Source: Oscillospiraceae bacterium (GTDB lineage: Bacteria > Bacillota > Clostridia > Oscillospirales > Ruminococcaceae). From it: a DNA stretch of 42,703 nucleotides. Of the stretch, positions 19,714 through 28,261 are shown piece after piece. Where the stretch lies: the NCBI GenBank assembly GCA_021200775.1, contig JAJQGB010000001.1:1-42703 (forward strand), read 5' to 3'. A model generated the notes under the pieces. The model did not search any database, was not told where the DNA came from, and saw nothing but the letters and a program-made list of their open reading frames with translations. The stretch's first letter is position 1. Each line of letters opens with the position of its first letter. Both the position numbers and the translations under genes were made by a program.

Positions 19714-19962
19714 AATCACGCCGGATAACTCTTCCGGTCACCCGACGCTAGATTCAATATAAGCGGTTTTCTGCTGGCTGTCAGCCGCGATGTCCGTCAG
19801 AACATCTATAGCCGCCGGAAATTTAAGTCCCCGACGCGGACTCATCTTATCTCCCCGATGAGGGTGCGATGCCCGCAAGAGCATCAATTAGCCTTGGTAA
19901 TTACCTGCCCAAGCGCAGTACAGCTTAACGTGCCGCCACACGGAAACCGTCACCGATTCCAA
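19714..19962 (-). ncRNA. Candidate ~250-nt structured RNA with own promoter and terminator
   Basis: This interval has no reading frame but holds many stable stems in minus-strand sense: GATGCTC-TTGC-GGGCATC, CTCATC..GATGAG, CGTCGGGGA..TTTCCGGCG (nine pairs with wobbles) and GATGTTC-TGAC-GGACATC. It ends in CGTCGG..CCGGCG followed by TGATTTTT. The two GATGYTC hairpins resemble each other. A TATAAT lies just upstream. It stops right before the ribosome site of the 46-residue gene, so it could be a free RNA or a leader. I cannot name the family; 6S or a raiA-type RNA are possibilities only. Confidence 0.65.
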
Positions 19963-19966
19963 TACT

Positions 19967-19995
19967 ATTATATACGATTTTTGCAAATAATGCAA
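19967..19995 (-). promoter_or_regulatory. Promoter of the structured RNA candidate
   Basis: TATAAT (minus strand, 19967-19972) with TTGCAT (19990-19995) 17 bases upstream. The -10 is perfect and the -35 is poor. Confidence 0.5.
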
Positions 19996-20016
19996 CACTT
20001 TTTCACAAAAAATTTT

Positions 20017-20724
20017 CTACTTCACCACCCGCCTGGGGTACTCCACCGGCGTCTTCCTTACTTTATCCACAACCACCAGTGTCCTGCTGTCGCCGTTCGG
20101 GAGGGTATATTCGGTGATTTGGGCGATTTTTCCGCCAAGCTTCTCAATAATTCCTTCAGCCTGGGCGATTTCTTCCTCACAGTCACTGCCTTTGAGGGCG
20201 AGGAACTTGCCGCCTGGCTTCACGTAGGGCAGGCAGTACTCACTGAGAACCGACAGCCTGGCGACTGCACGGGCGGTGGCGATATCGAATGTTTCACGTA
20301 GAACAGTCGGAGCACCGGCACGAGCGCCGTCTTCGGCTCTTGAATGGATGCAGGTGGCGCCGAGATTCAGGGCTTCGGAAACGTCCCGAAGGAAGTTCAC
20401 ACGCTTGTTGAGGCTGTCGAGAAGCGTAATCTGAAGGTCGGGGCGGACGATTTTCATCGGAATTGACGGGAAACCGGCGCCGGTGCCAACGTCGATAAGG
20501 GTTGCGCCCACGGGAATCTCCACCATCGTCAGCGGAAGGCAGGAGTCAGCGAAATGCTTTTGGATTATGCCCTCGCTGTCGGTGACGGCTGTCAGGTTCA
20601 TCACCTTGTTTTTCTCGACAAGCATGTCAGAATATGTTGCAAAACTCGCAATCTGGGTGTCAGATAGTGGGAGGTTTATATCCAAGAAAACGGACTTCAG
20701 ACGTTCAGTATCAATTGCCGCCAC
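20017..20724 (-). CDS. rsmG: 16S rRNA (guanine527-N7)-methyltransferase
   Basis: A 235-residue methyltransferase that modifies G527 of 16S rRNA. The SAM-binding loop is [18 protein letters not shown] (~75-92); [12 protein letters not shown] and [14 protein letters not shown] follow as in GidB. It overlaps the end of mnmG by 14 bases, so the two are translationally coupled in the mnmE-mnmG-rsmG operon. A parS-like site lies inside the gene at 20290-20305. Confidence 0.95.
   Translation of the reverse strand: MAAIDTERLKSVFLDINLPLSDTQIASFATYSDMLVEKNKVMNLTAVTDSEGIIQKHFADSCLPLTMVEIPVGATLIDVGTGAGFPSIPMKIVRPDLQITLLDSLNKRVNFLRDVSEALNLGATCIHSRAEDGARAGAPTVLRETFDIATARAVARLSVLSEYCLPYVKPGGKFLALKGSDCEEEIAQAEGIIEKLGGKIAQITEYTLPNGDSRTLVVVDKVRKTPVEYPRRVVK
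20290..20305. promoter_or_regulatory. Second parS-like site, inside rsmG
   Basis: TGTTTCACGTAGAACA has the parS core with minor departures: it matches the TGTTTCACGTGAAACA consensus at 14 of 16 positions. It lies 2.2 kb from the perfect site. Confidence 0.75.
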
Positions 20725-22612
20725 TTTCTTCCCTCCTCTTCTTTTCGAGCCAGATTAGCAGGACTGAGATGTCCGCCGGGTTGACGCCCGAAATTCTCGA
20801 CGCCTGACCGACGCTAAGCGGCTTTCTCTTCTGGAGTTTTTCCGCCGCTTCAAGCCGAAGTCCCGAAATCTTCGTGTAATCGGTGTCCGGCGAGAGCTTT
20901 TTTGACTCCAGTTTGCGCATGTCCTCGACCTGCTTCAGCTGGATGTTGATGTAGCCCTCGTACTTGATGCGGAGCTCCGCCTGTTCGGTGACCTCTTCCG
21001 GGAGCTCGGGGCGGTTTTTGTCGGCACAAATCAAGCCATCATACTTCACCTGCGGACGACGAATCAGCTTCGCAAGGGTCGTGCCGTTTGAAATCGGCTC
21101 GGTGCCACTATTAATAAGGTACTCGTTGAGAGCTTCCCCCGGCGCCACGTTGGTGTGCTCGAGTCGGTCGACTTCCTCCGCAATCATCTTTTCTTTCTGA
21201 AGGAGCCGCTCGTAGCGTTCGTCAGAAATCAAGCCCACTTCGTGCCCGATTGGCGTGAGGCGCTCGTCGGCGTTGTCTTCACGCAACAGAATCCGGTACT
21301 CGCTCCGGGAGGTCATCATCCGGTACGGGTCGGTGACGCCTTTCGTGACGAGGTCGTCGACAAGGGTTCCGATGTAGGAGGACGCCCGATCTAATATCAT
21401 CGGCTCCCTGCCTTGAAGCTTCAGTGCGGCGTTGATTCCGGCGACCAGACCCTGTGCGGCGGCTTCCTCATAGCCGGATGAACCGTTGAACTGCCCGGCA
21501 CCATAGAGCCCCGGGTGCTCACGGAACTCTAAAGTCGGCAGAAGCTCCGTCGGGTCGCAACAGTCATACTCAATGGCATACGCCGGGCGCATAATCTCGA
21601 CATGTTCAAGTCCTTTGATAGTTCGCAAAAATTTTAACTGTACATCCTCAGGTAAAGAAGAACTCATCCCTTGCAGGTAGTATTCGTCGGTGTCAAGACC
21701 CATTGGCTCGATAAATAATTGATGTCGTGGTTTATCAGAGAAGCGGACAACTTTGTCCTCGATGGACGGACAGTACCGGGGACCGACTCCCTCAATCCTT
21801 CCGGAATAAAGTGGCGACCGGTCAAGGTTGTCTAAGATAATTTTGTGGGTCTCGGCGTTCGTGTAAGAGATGTAGCAGGAAACCTGGTTTTTTAGCTCGC
21901 CCTTTGTCTCGAACGAAAACGGGATGATGTGGCAGTCTCCATCCTGCTTCTCTAAAACGGAAAAATCGATTGAGCGCTTGTGGACTCTCGCCGGGGTTCC
22001 GGTCTTGAATCGACGGATGGAAATTCCCAGTTGTTTAAGTGATGAAGTAAGTGCCTTTGCCGGCAAAGTTGCGTCCGGTCCCGACTCATAATTCGACTCG
22101 CCGACGTGAATTTTTCCGCCTAAGTATGTGCCGGTGGCGATGATGACCGCCTTGCAATCGTAGTACCCGCCGAGCTTTGTTCTCACACCCGAAACGGCGC
22201 CCGAATCGTCGGTGAGGATTTCGGTAATCTCCGCCTGCTTGATTTCGACATTCGGCTCACGCTCCAGAACTGATTTCATATAGATGTGGTACTTGACCCT
22301 GTCCGCCTGCACCCGAAGGCTGTGAACGGCAGGACCTTTACCAAGGTTGAGGACTCTCGACTGGATGAAGGTGGCGTCCGCCGCTTTGCCCATCTCGCCG
22401 CCCAGTGCGTCAATCTCCCGGACGAGGTTGCCCTTCGCCGTCCCGCCAATCGACGGGTTGCAAGGCATGTTGGCGATGCCGTCAAGGGTAATCGTGAAGA
22501 TCCCGACCTTCAGCCCAAGCCTTGCCGGCGCCAGCGCCGCCTCAATCCCAGCGTGCCCAGCCCCGATGACGACGATATCAAATTTTCCTATATAATTGGT
22601 AGATGTGTCCAT
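20711..22612 (-). CDS. mnmG: tRNA uridine-5-carboxymethylaminomethyl modification enzyme MnmG
   Basis: A 633-residue FAD protein of usual length. With MnmE it makes the cmnm5 modification at the wobble uridine of tRNA. The FAD-binding loop [19 protein letters not shown] starts near residue 16. The conserved segments [21 protein letters not shown] and [12 protein letters not shown] are present, and the C-terminal helical domain that binds MnmE ends with [17 protein letters not shown]. Its ATG at 22612 follows AGAGGC. A half-copy palindromic repeat separates it from mnmE. Confidence 0.97.
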   Translation of the reverse strand: MDTSTNYIGKFDIVVIGAGHAGIEAALAPARLGLKVGIFTITLDGIANMPCNPSIGGTAKGNLVREIDALGGEMGKAADATFIQSRVLNLGKGPAVHSLRVQADRVKYHIYMKSVLEREPNVEIKQAEITEILTDDSGAVSGVRTKLGGYYDCKAVIIATGTYLGGKIHVGESNYESGPDATLPAKALTSSLKQLGISIRRFKTGTPARVHKRSIDFSVLEKQDGDCHIIPFSFETKGELKNQVSCYISYTNAETHKIILDNLDRSPLYSGRIEGVGPRYCPSIEDKVVRFSDKPRHQLFIEPMGLDTDEYYLQGMSSSLPEDVQLKFLRTIKGLEHVEIMRPAYAIEYDCCDPTELLPTLEFREHPGLYGAGQFNGSSGYEEAAAQGLVAGINAALKLQGREPMILDRASSYIGTLVDDLVTKGVTDPYRMMTSRSEYRILLREDNADERLTPIGHEVGLISDERYERLLQKEKMIAEEVDRLEHTNVAPGEALNEYLINSGTEPISNGTTLAKLIRRPQVKYDGLICADKNRPELPEEVTEQAELRIKYEGYINIQLKQVEDMRKLESKKLSPDTDYTKISGLRLEAAEKLQKRKPLSVGQASRISGVNPADISVLLIWLEKKRREESGGN

Positions 22613-22667
22613 TTTAGTTGCCTCTTATATATTACTGATTGTATATTTTGGGTCGGATATTACTTTC

Positions 22668-22723
22668 GGAAACCCCTCAGTCAGCCACTTCGTGGCTGCC
22701 AGCTCCCCTTTCAGGGGAGCCTA
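22668..22723. repeat. Half copy of the palindromic repeat (arm A only)
   Basis: GGAAACCCCTCAGTCAGCC through CCTTTCAGGGGAGCC, with no second arm. The mnmE stop codon (22721-22723) forms at its edge. The lead-in TGTATATTTTGG..GGATATTAC also precedes the copy at 11000. Confidence 0.85.
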
Positions 22724-24067
22724 TTTTCCGACGCAAAACCGTTCGAATAAGTTATTCACAACCGCCTCGGTTGCCCGTTCGCCGGTGAGTTCGAGGAGGG
22801 CGTTCAGCGCCTCGTCCATGTAGACGGTGACGGCGTCGAGGGTGATGCCGGATTGGTATTCAGTGAGGGCGAGACGGACGTAGTCAAGCGCCTTTGAGAC
22901 CTGTGAGCGCTGGCGCTCGCTGATGTAGATTTCGGCGGTGTCCGAACTGCCGCCCAGTTTGAAGAGGTCGGCTATCATTTCGGGCAATTTTTCCAAGCCT
23001 TCGCCGGTTTCTGCCGATACAAAAAGTATATTCTCATTCAAAAAATACTTTGAGTCTAGTTTTTCCGGCAAATCTGACTTGTTTAAGAGCAGGATATGCG
23101 GCTTATTTTTGATTTTTTCGAGAATTTCCCGGTCGGTGTCGGTCAGTTCTTCCGAAGAATCAAAGACAGCCAGGACTAATTCCGAATTTTCCAGTTTTTG
23201 TGTGGCAAGGTCAACACCTATACACTCAATCGGGTCTTCGGTGTCCCTGATTCCGGCGGTGTCGGAGAGCTTCAGGACGAAGTCCCCCACCCTGACCGAC
23301 TCCTCGATGACGTCACGGGTGGTGCCGGCGTTTTCGGTGACGATGGAGCGCCGGTAACCGAGAAGCTGATTCATTAAAGTTGACTTCCCCACGTTCGGGC
23401 GCCCGACGATGGCGGTGTCGATTCCCTGGCGGAGGATTTTTCCTTTGTCGTAACTCGTTAAAATATGTTCAAGCCTGTTGATTATCTGTGAAAGGTCGGA
23501 GCCAAGATGAGTCGTGTCGGCGTCGGGGATGTCCTCGTCGGGGTAGTCCGACCACGCCGCAAGGTTTCCGGAAATCTTAACCATATCTTCGGCGACAGCA
23601 TGAATATTTTTGCTGAGATTACCCTCCCTCATGGCTCTCGCACTTACCAGTTCCCGTTCACCATTTGCGGAAATAATATCCAGCACACCTTCTGCCTGAG
23701 TGAGGCTGAGTTTTCCAGCTAGGAAAGCACGTTTAGTGAACTCTCCCGCCGGTGCAGGTTCGGCTCCGTTTTCAATTATCAGTTTAAGAATTTCACGGGC
23801 TAAGTAAACTCCGCCGTGGCAGGAAATCTCGACGGTGTCCTCGCCGGTGTAGCTGTGGGGAGCCCTGAACACCGTCAGAATCACATCATCGAGTGTCCGC
23901 CCACCGCGGACAATTTTTCCGTACTGACAGGTGTACCCAGCCATCTCCGACGGGGCGGTTCTCCCTACAAATATATTATCAGCTATCCTAAACGAATCCT
24001 CCCCACTCATGCGTATAACAGCAAGCCCGCCCTGATAGACGGGAGTGGAGATTGCGGCGATGGTCAT
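22721..24067 (-). CDS. mnmE: tRNA modification GTPase MnmE
   Basis: A 448-residue protein that works with MnmG on wobble uridines. The ATG at 24067 follows GGAGGTG by 8 bases; a GTG 9 bases upstream overlaps that site. The N-terminal tetrahydrofolate-binding domain comes first, then the helical domain split by the G domain: GRPNVGKST (G1), DTAGIRDTED (G3) and NKSD (G4). It ends in FCVGK, whose cysteine is the conserved C-terminal CxGK. A GTPase activated by dimerisation of its G domains. Confidence 0.96.
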   Translation of the reverse strand: MTIAAISTPVYQGGLAVIRMSGEDSFRIADNIFVGRTAPSEMAGYTCQYGKIVRGGRTLDDVILTVFRAPHSYTGEDTVEISCHGGVYLAREILKLIIENGAEPAPAGEFTKRAFLAGKLSLTQAEGVLDIISANGERELVSARAMREGNLSKNIHAVAEDMVKISGNLAAWSDYPDEDIPDADTTHLGSDLSQIINRLEHILTSYDKGKILRQGIDTAIVGRPNVGKSTLMNQLLGYRRSIVTENAGTTRDVIEESVRVGDFVLKLSDTAGIRDTEDPIECIGVDLATQKLENSELVLAVFDSSEELTDTDREILEKIKNKPHILLLNKSDLPEKLDSKYFLNENILFVSAETGEGLEKLPEMIADLFKLGGSSDTAEIYISERQRSQVSKALDYVRLALTEYQSGITLDAVTVYMDEALNALLELTGERATEAVVNNLFERFCVGK

Positions 24068-24079
24068 GATTTTCACCTC

Positions 24080-24222
24080 CGGTAAACCCCTCCACCGTGC
24101 TTCGCACGGTCCCCCTCCCCTTTCAGGGGAGGCTATTTGTATCCTCTCATACGTTCTTGTAACGAGGCAGTTATAGGCTCCCCTGAAAGGGGAGCTGGCG
24201 CCGAAGGCGACTGAGGGGTTTC
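24080..24222. repeat. Palindromic intergenic repeat, arms B and A
   Basis: Begins GGTAAACCCCTCCACCG and ends GGCGACTGAGGGGTTTCC, with a ~60-base spacer. It sits between jag and mnmE and directly precedes the mnmE ribosome site. Confidence 0.85.
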
Positions 24223-24278
24223 CAAAAACTCTCCGGCGGCTTCAAAAACCCTGAAACCGCCGGAGAAGCCGATGTTCT

Positions 24279-25121
24279 TTAGAATTCAATCTTTGAGTAG
24301 AGCCCGGTGTTGCCCATGTCGTCTTCCGGCTTGGGCTTCTTGTAGTCCTTCTCAAACGAGCTGGAAATGTCGAGGCTTCTTGCCTTGAAGTCTTCACGGC
24401 GTCTGCCGCCGTTCTTACGATAGCCACCGTTACGGTTGCCGTCTCTGCGGTCGTTTCTTCCGTTATTGTTATAACGTCTGTTGCCGCCGTTGTAGGGTCT
24501 CTTTTCAGTGGAGCTGATGAGAACCTTTCTGTACGGGTCTTCGCCTACGGAACGGGATGTGCATCCCTCAACCTCAGCGACTGCCGCATGGATGATTCTT
24601 CTCTCGTAAGGATTCATGGGTTCAAGGGACATTGTTCTGCCGGTTCTCTTTGCCTTCTCAGCCATCTTTCTTGCGAGCTCTTCAAGCTGAACCTTTCTCC
24701 TGGCTCTGAATCCGTCGCAGTCAAGAGTGATGCGATAGAATTCCTTGTCCTGCTTGTTGCAGGCTAAAGAAGCGAGATACTGCAAGCTGTCGATAGTCTC
24801 TCCACGTCTTCCGATAATGCCGTCGACGCCTTCGCCGGACAAATCGAGAACTGCGCCCTCTTCGGTCTCGGTGATGGTGATGGTGGGCTTCACAAAGCCC
24901 ATTGCGACCATGATGTCGCTGACGTATCTTGCGGCGATGTCCGCCTTTGTCTCGGGCTTTACATACTCGCCTTCAACCTTCGCTTCGCCCTTCATTCCGA
25001 ACAAGCCCTTTTTCGGCTCTTCAAGAACTGTGAAGGTGATTTCCTCAGCCGGCACTCCGAACTCTTCACAAAGCTTAGCCTTTGCTTCGTCAACTGTTTT
25101 TGCTGTTACTGTACTCTTCAT
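24279..25121 (-). CDS. jag: RNA-binding protein Jag/KhpB
   Basis: A 280-residue protein. The ATG at 25121 follows AAAAGGAG; the nine residues upstream in frame have no support. The Jag-N domain (1-50, with EEPKKGLFGMKGEAKVE) is followed by a KH domain (~75-150, with IIGRRGETIDSLQYLASL) and an R3H domain (~150-205, ending MNPYERRIIHAAV). The final ~65 residues are an Arg/Asn/Gly-rich tail (RRYNNNGRNDRRDGNRNGGY) absent from Bacillus Jag and probably disordered. It is expected to bind RNA with KhpA and affects cell division in relatives. It lies in the usual place after yidC. Confidence 0.93.
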   Translation of the reverse strand: MKSTVTAKTVDEAKAKLCEEFGVPAEEITFTVLEEPKKGLFGMKGEAKVEGEYVKPETKADIAARYVSDIMVAMGFVKPTITITETEEGAVLDLSGEGVDGIIGRRGETIDSLQYLASLACNKQDKEFYRITLDCDGFRARRKVQLEELARKMAEKAKRTGRTMSLEPMNPYERRIIHAAVAEVEGCTSRSVGEDPYRKVLISSTEKRPYNGGNRRYNNNGRNDRRDGNRNGGYRKNGGRRREDFKARSLDISSSFEKDYKKPKPEDDMGNTGLYSKIEF

Positions 25122-25198
25122 TTTTGGTCTCCTTTTATAAGACAGCAAGCACCGAACGGTGGTGTGTGGTAGGAGGGTGCCTTGCTGAATTGATCTTA

Positions 25199-25376
25199 CG
25201 GAAACCCCTCCACCGGCTTCGCCGGTCCCCCTCCCCTTTCAGGGGAGGCTTGTGGGGTACTCTTAAAAGTTGGTATAGAATGCCAACAGGCTCCCCTGAA
25301 AGGGGAGCTGTCAGCCGTCAGGCTGACTGAGGGGTGTGCGAGCCCGAAGGGCGAGCACGTCGCCGTAGGCGACACA
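25199..25376. repeat. Palindromic intergenic repeat, arms B and A plus extension
   Basis: GGAAACCCCTCCACCGGC opens and GCTGACTGAGGGGTGTGCG closes the core. The extension GAGCCCGAAGGGCGAGC and GTCGCCGTAGGCGAC runs up to a 31-bp ATTGTAC array. Confidence 0.85.
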
Positions 25377-25379
25377 TTC

Positions 25380-25410
25380 ATTGTACATTGTACATTGTAC
25401 ATTGTACATT
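25380..25410. repeat. 31-bp array of four ATTGTAC units plus ATT
   Basis: A perfect copy lying 7 bases beyond the yidC stop codon. Confidence 0.95.
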
Positions 25411-25417
25411 TTCAAGC

Positions 25418-26782
25418 CTATTTCTTCTTCGTAGTCTCTATCTCCGGCACGTCAACATCCAGGCTGTCGCCGTACTTTTCGGCATATCTGCGTCTTGCCT
25501 CATTGAGGGTGTTGCGCTCGGCTTCCTTCTTCTGGGCACGGGAGAGTTTTACCTCTTCGGAAGCTTCTTCGTCATCGTCTTCGTCGTCTTCATACTTTGA
25601 CGGTCTCTGCTTGCCTTGAAGCTCCGCCTGCTGGGCTTCTAAAGCCTGCTGATAGAGGGACTTCTTCTTTCTCTTCTTCTTCGCCTTCTCGTTATCTTTA
25701 GCTATAATCTTGTCGACTCTTGCGGGAGTGAGATAGAGATTAAGGAAGACGGTCTGGACAAGTGAGAGTAAGCTCGAGAATATCCAGTAGATACCGATAC
25801 CTGCCGGGAAGCTGAATGCAATCCAGAAGGAAAGTAGCGGCATTGCATAGAGCATTATCTTCATGGAGCCGGAAGTTGTTGCTCCGCCCTTCTTCTTTGT
25901 GAAGTACTGGGAAACGAACGTGAGAATCAGCTGCAATGCAAGCGACATAATCGGGATGAGAACGAGAACTGATCTCCAGCTCGGGTAGTCTCCCAAATCT
26001 ATTCCCAAGAATGTATAATCGAAATCTGCGCACAAATCGACAACGTCGTCCGAGAACAGGTCGGGATAGACCTGAGAAACGGAGATGACGAGTAGCTGTG
26101 CTCTTGACGAGCCGGAAGCGACAAGTCTTGACGAAACGAGATTTGAATCGAGGAAGTACTCATCGAGTCCAATCATATCGCCGTCGTTGTCATAATAGTC
26201 GTTATACTGCTCGAAGTAAACTGCGAGCTCTTCGAGTCTTGAATCGGAATAATCGGCGAGGTCACTGTCTTCCTCAGCCTTGTATTCAAGAAGAATGTCG
26301 TAGATATTGGTGTTCTCGGCGAGAAGCTCCGAAACGGTGGTCTCGTGCTCGTCGATAACCGAGCTGACGTTGTAGACGTCTATAACCATCTCTTCTGCGG
26401 CTTCCAGAGAATTGCTGTCGACGTTTCCTATGTAAGAAAGCGGCGCATAAACAACCTCGATGATTGCAAACAGCAGGACAAACGTTATGAGCGTCGGGAG
26501 ACAGCTTCCCATCGGGTTGACGTTCTCCTGATTATAGAGCTCCATCGTGGCTTCGTTGAGCTTGTCCTGATTGCCGGCATACTTTTTCTTGAGTGCCTCC
26601 ATCTTCGGGTTGAGGCGGTTCATCTTCTCCGTCGAAATCTGCTGATTATAGGACGACGGGAACATTATAAGTCTTATGATAGCCGTAAACAGGAACAGCG
26701 CCCATCCGTAATTTCTTACGAGCAGATAGCAAAAGTAAAGAATTTTACCGAACGGCCAAGCTAATATTTGCCAAAAACTCAT
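25418..26782 (-). CDS. yidC: Membrane insertase YidC/SpoIIIJ with a large extracellular insert
   Basis: A 454-residue membrane protein insertase, longer than the ~260-280 residues of Bacillus SpoIIIJ. The first membrane segment (~20-45) carries the groove arginine in IIRLIMFPSS, followed by the cytoplasmic coiled region with NPMGSCLPTL. Two or three further segments lie at ~100-120, 268-295 and 308-348. Between the second and third, residues ~118-265 are an acidic, Tyr/Asp/Glu-rich insert predicted outside the cell. There is no lipobox signal peptide. The C-terminus is long and highly charged (KKKRKKK, then DDEDDDEEASEE). It sits in the normal rnpA-yidD-yidC-jag order. Confidence 0.93.
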   Translation of the reverse strand: MSFWQILAWPFGKILYFCYLLVRNYGWALFLFTAIIRLIMFPSSYNQQISTEKMNRLNPKMEALKKKYAGNQDKLNEATMELYNQENVNPMGSCLPTLITFVLLFAIIEVVYAPLSYIGNVDSNSLEAAEEMVIDVYNVSSVIDEHETTVSELLAENTNIYDILLEYKAEEDSDLADYSDSRLEELAVYFEQYNDYYDNDGDMIGLDEYFLDSNLVSSRLVASGSSRAQLLVISVSQVYPDLFSDDVVDLCADFDYTFLGIDLGDYPSWRSVLVLIPIMSLALQLILTFVSQYFTKKKGGATTSGSMKIMLYAMPLLSFWIAFSFPAGIGIYWIFSSLLSLVQTVFLNLYLTPARVDKIIAKDNEKAKKKRKKKSLYQQALEAQQAELQGKQRPSKYEDDEDDDEEASEEVKLSRAQKKEAERNTLNEARRRYAEKYGDSLDVDVPEIETTKKK

Positions 26783-26808
26783 GGTTGTTTTTCTCCTTTA
26801 CATAGGTG

Positions 26809-26972
26809 GAAACCCCTCCACCACCGCCTTCGGCGGCGGTCCTCCTCCCCTTTCAGGGGAGGCTATTTGTGGTTCTATTCAGGCTTTTAATGAGGCAGTT
26901 ATAGGCTCCCTCTGAAATGAAGTTCGCAAGCGAACTTCCGGAGCTGTCAGCCGTCAGGCTGACTGAGGGGTT
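26809..26972. repeat. Palindromic repeat with an inserted hairpin module
   Basis: Arm B and arm A, but the right-arm hairpin is replaced by GAAGTTCGCAAGCGAACTTC (26919-26938). The last TT of the element contributes to the yidD stop codon TAA (26971-26973). Confidence 0.85.
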
Positions 26973-27234
26973 ATCTCCTCGCTTTGCGCCTTTTTTCTGA
27001 TTTCAAAGTGTATAGGTGCCATTTCTCCGGCACATAGTCAACTCCGCCCTTGCTGTAGGGATTGCACCGTAATATTCGCCAGAAGCCCAAAATCAGCCCT
27101 CTGACGGCGCCGAACCGTCTCACTGCTTCAAGCGTATACTGCGAGCAGGTCGGATAATACCGACAACACGGTGGCTTCAATTTTGACAGGTGCTTCTGAT
27201 AGAATTTAATAAGTGCAATTACAATGTACTTCAT
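26971..27234 (-). CDS. yidD: Membrane protein insertion efficiency factor YidD
   Basis: An 87-residue basic protein. KFYQKHLSKLKPPCCRYYPTCSQY and the following GLILGFWRILRCNPYSKGG match the family closely, including the conserved cysteines. YidD is thought to help YidC-dependent membrane insertion. It lies between rnpA and yidC as expected. Its stop codon is formed at the edge of a palindromic repeat. Confidence 0.95.
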   Translation of the reverse strand: MKYIVIALIKFYQKHLSKLKPPCCRYYPTCSQYTLEAVRRFGAVRGLILGFWRILRCNPYSKGGVDYVPEKWHLYTLKSEKRRKARR

Positions 27235-27264
27235 ATTATTATCGTCGCTGAAGGCGACTCAACC

Positions 27265-27295
27265 ATTGTACATTGTACATTGTACATTGTACATT
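27265..27295. repeat. 31-bp array of four ATTGTAC units plus ATT
   Basis: A perfect copy between yidD and rnpA, overlapping the rnpA stop codon by two bases. The flank AAGGCGACTCAACC is shared with the copy at 33894. Confidence 0.95.
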
Positions 27296-27626
27296 AATTT
27301 CGCATTGATTTCAAAACTTTAGACACCAATACTCTCTCTATGTCATCCGTCTTCACTCCGACAATCCCGGGTCTTGCCACAAAGACAATATCATAGCCAA
27401 TCGGCATCGAAATCTCGTTTTTGCGATAAGCTTCTCTTAAAATCCTTTTTGCCCGGTTGCGCACGACGGCGGAGCCTATCTTCTTGCCTGCAGTGATTCC
27501 GAAGCGGTTATATGAGAGCTTATTCGGCATATAGTAAGCCGTAAAATATTCGGTTGCGGTGTATCTACCCTTGCGGTAAAGCCGGAGAAATAACTTGTTG
27601 TCTTTTATGTGTTCTGTATAGAGCAT
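27294..27626 (-). CDS. rnpA: Ribonuclease P protein component
   Basis: A 110-residue basic protein that assists RNase P RNA in trimming tRNA 5' ends. The RNR motif is GSAVVRNRAKRILREAYR. I chose the ATG at 27626 (MLYTEHIKDNKLFLRLYRKG); a start five codons earlier would lie inside the palindromic repeat. Notably, the GGAGG that serves as ribosome site is the end of that repeat, five bases before the ATG. Downstream it ends on an ATTGTAC array. It is co-directional with rpmH as in nearly all bacteria. Confidence 0.93.
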   Translation of the reverse strand: MLYTEHIKDNKLFLRLYRKGRYTATEYFTAYYMPNKLSYNRFGITAGKKIGSAVVRNRAKRILREAYRKNEISMPIGYDIVFVARPGIVGVKTDDIERVLVSKVLKSMRN

Positions 27627-27628
27627 AA

Positions 27629-27763
27629 ACCCCTCCGGCACTTCGTGCCACCTCCCCTTTCAGGGGAGGCTTTTTGTTCTTCTCTCAAAAGCCTTGACTA
27701 AATCAATCATAGGCTCCCCTGAAAGGGGAGCTGGCTGCCCGCAGGGCAGACTGAGGGGTTTCC
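27629..27763. repeat. Palindromic repeat between rpmH and rnpA
   Basis: Arm B begins AACCCCTCCGGCACTTCG, and arm A ends GCAGACTGAGGGGTTTCC. Its B end supplies the rnpA ribosome site on the minus strand. Confidence 0.85.
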
Positions 27764-27778
27764 GAGCTGAAAGTCTTA

Positions 27779-27811
27779 GCACCGATACAGGTTCGTACCT
27801 AGTATCGGTGC
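27779..27811 (-). terminator. Hairpin downstream of rpmH
   Basis: GCACCGATAC (27779-27788) pairs with GTATCGGTGC (27802-27811), with a further AGGT/ACCT pairing inside. No T tract follows on the minus strand, so it may be a stability or processing hairpin rather than a true terminator. Confidence 0.5.
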
Positions 27812-27822
27812 GTCACTTCAGA

Positions 27823-27963
27823 TTAGTAGGTGAGTCTAGCTCTTCCTTTAGCACGTCTGCGTGCCAATACCTTTCTGCCGTTACGAGTGGACATTCTCTT
27901 GAAGAAGCCATGCTCCTTCTTTCTGTGAAGCTTCTTGGGCTGGTAGGGTCTTTTTACCTGCAT
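27823..27963 (-). CDS. rpmH: 50S ribosomal protein L34
   Basis: A 46-residue, very basic protein read from ATG 27963 to TAA 27823. It starts [20 protein letters not shown] and continues with [19 protein letters not shown], the almost invariant L34 pattern. TAAGGAGGCGGGAAT stands just ahead of the ATG. A perfect promoter (28079-28107) drives it, divergent from dnaA, as in the classical origin layout. Confidence 0.98.
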   Translation of the reverse strand: MQVKRPYQPKKLHRKKEHGFFKRMSTRNGRKVLARRRAKGRARLTY

Positions 27964-28078
27964 ATTCCCGCCTCCTTACGTCGTAATGTTATTCAAAGTT
28001 CCATGTGGAACGCCTTTGGTTATCTTCGATTCCCGCAAATTAGCGGTATTTCCCGATAATATAACCGTACAGATTAGT

Positions 28079-28107
28079 ATTATATAAGAAAAATCAGTGT
28101 TTGTCAA
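28079..28107 (-). promoter_or_regulatory. rpmH promoter
   Basis: TTGACA (minus strand, 28102-28107), 17 bases, TATAAT (28079-28084): a full consensus match. Confidence 0.92.
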
Positions 28108-28152
28108 GCGTTTTTTGGTATTCTTTTTTTGAGGGTATATTATAAAATAGTC

Positions 28153-28181
28153 TTGAAAAACAGTCGGAAATATGGTATCAT
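28153..28181 (+). promoter_or_regulatory. dnaA promoter
   Basis: TTGAAA (28153-28158), 17 bases, TATCAT (28176-28181), about 80 bases before dnaA. I found no TTATCCACA DnaA box in the rpmH-dnaA gap; a GTTCCA-TG-TGGAAC palindrome lies at 27998-28011. Confidence 0.75.
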
Positions 28182-28261
28182 AGTAATCAGGAAAATATGG
28201 CTCAATATAAAGTTAAATCTGAGGCAAAACACACTATAAGATAGAAAGGCAGAACACTCCT

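Noticed and set aside
20063-20071. Perfect DnaA box TTATCCACA inside rsmG
   Set aside because: Single occurrence in a coding region, with no second box or AT-rich tract nearby; chance is sufficient.
27997-28012. GTTCCA-TG-TGGAAC palindrome as a third parS
   Set aside because: Three differences from the local parS, including a central base, so kept only as a weak candidate.
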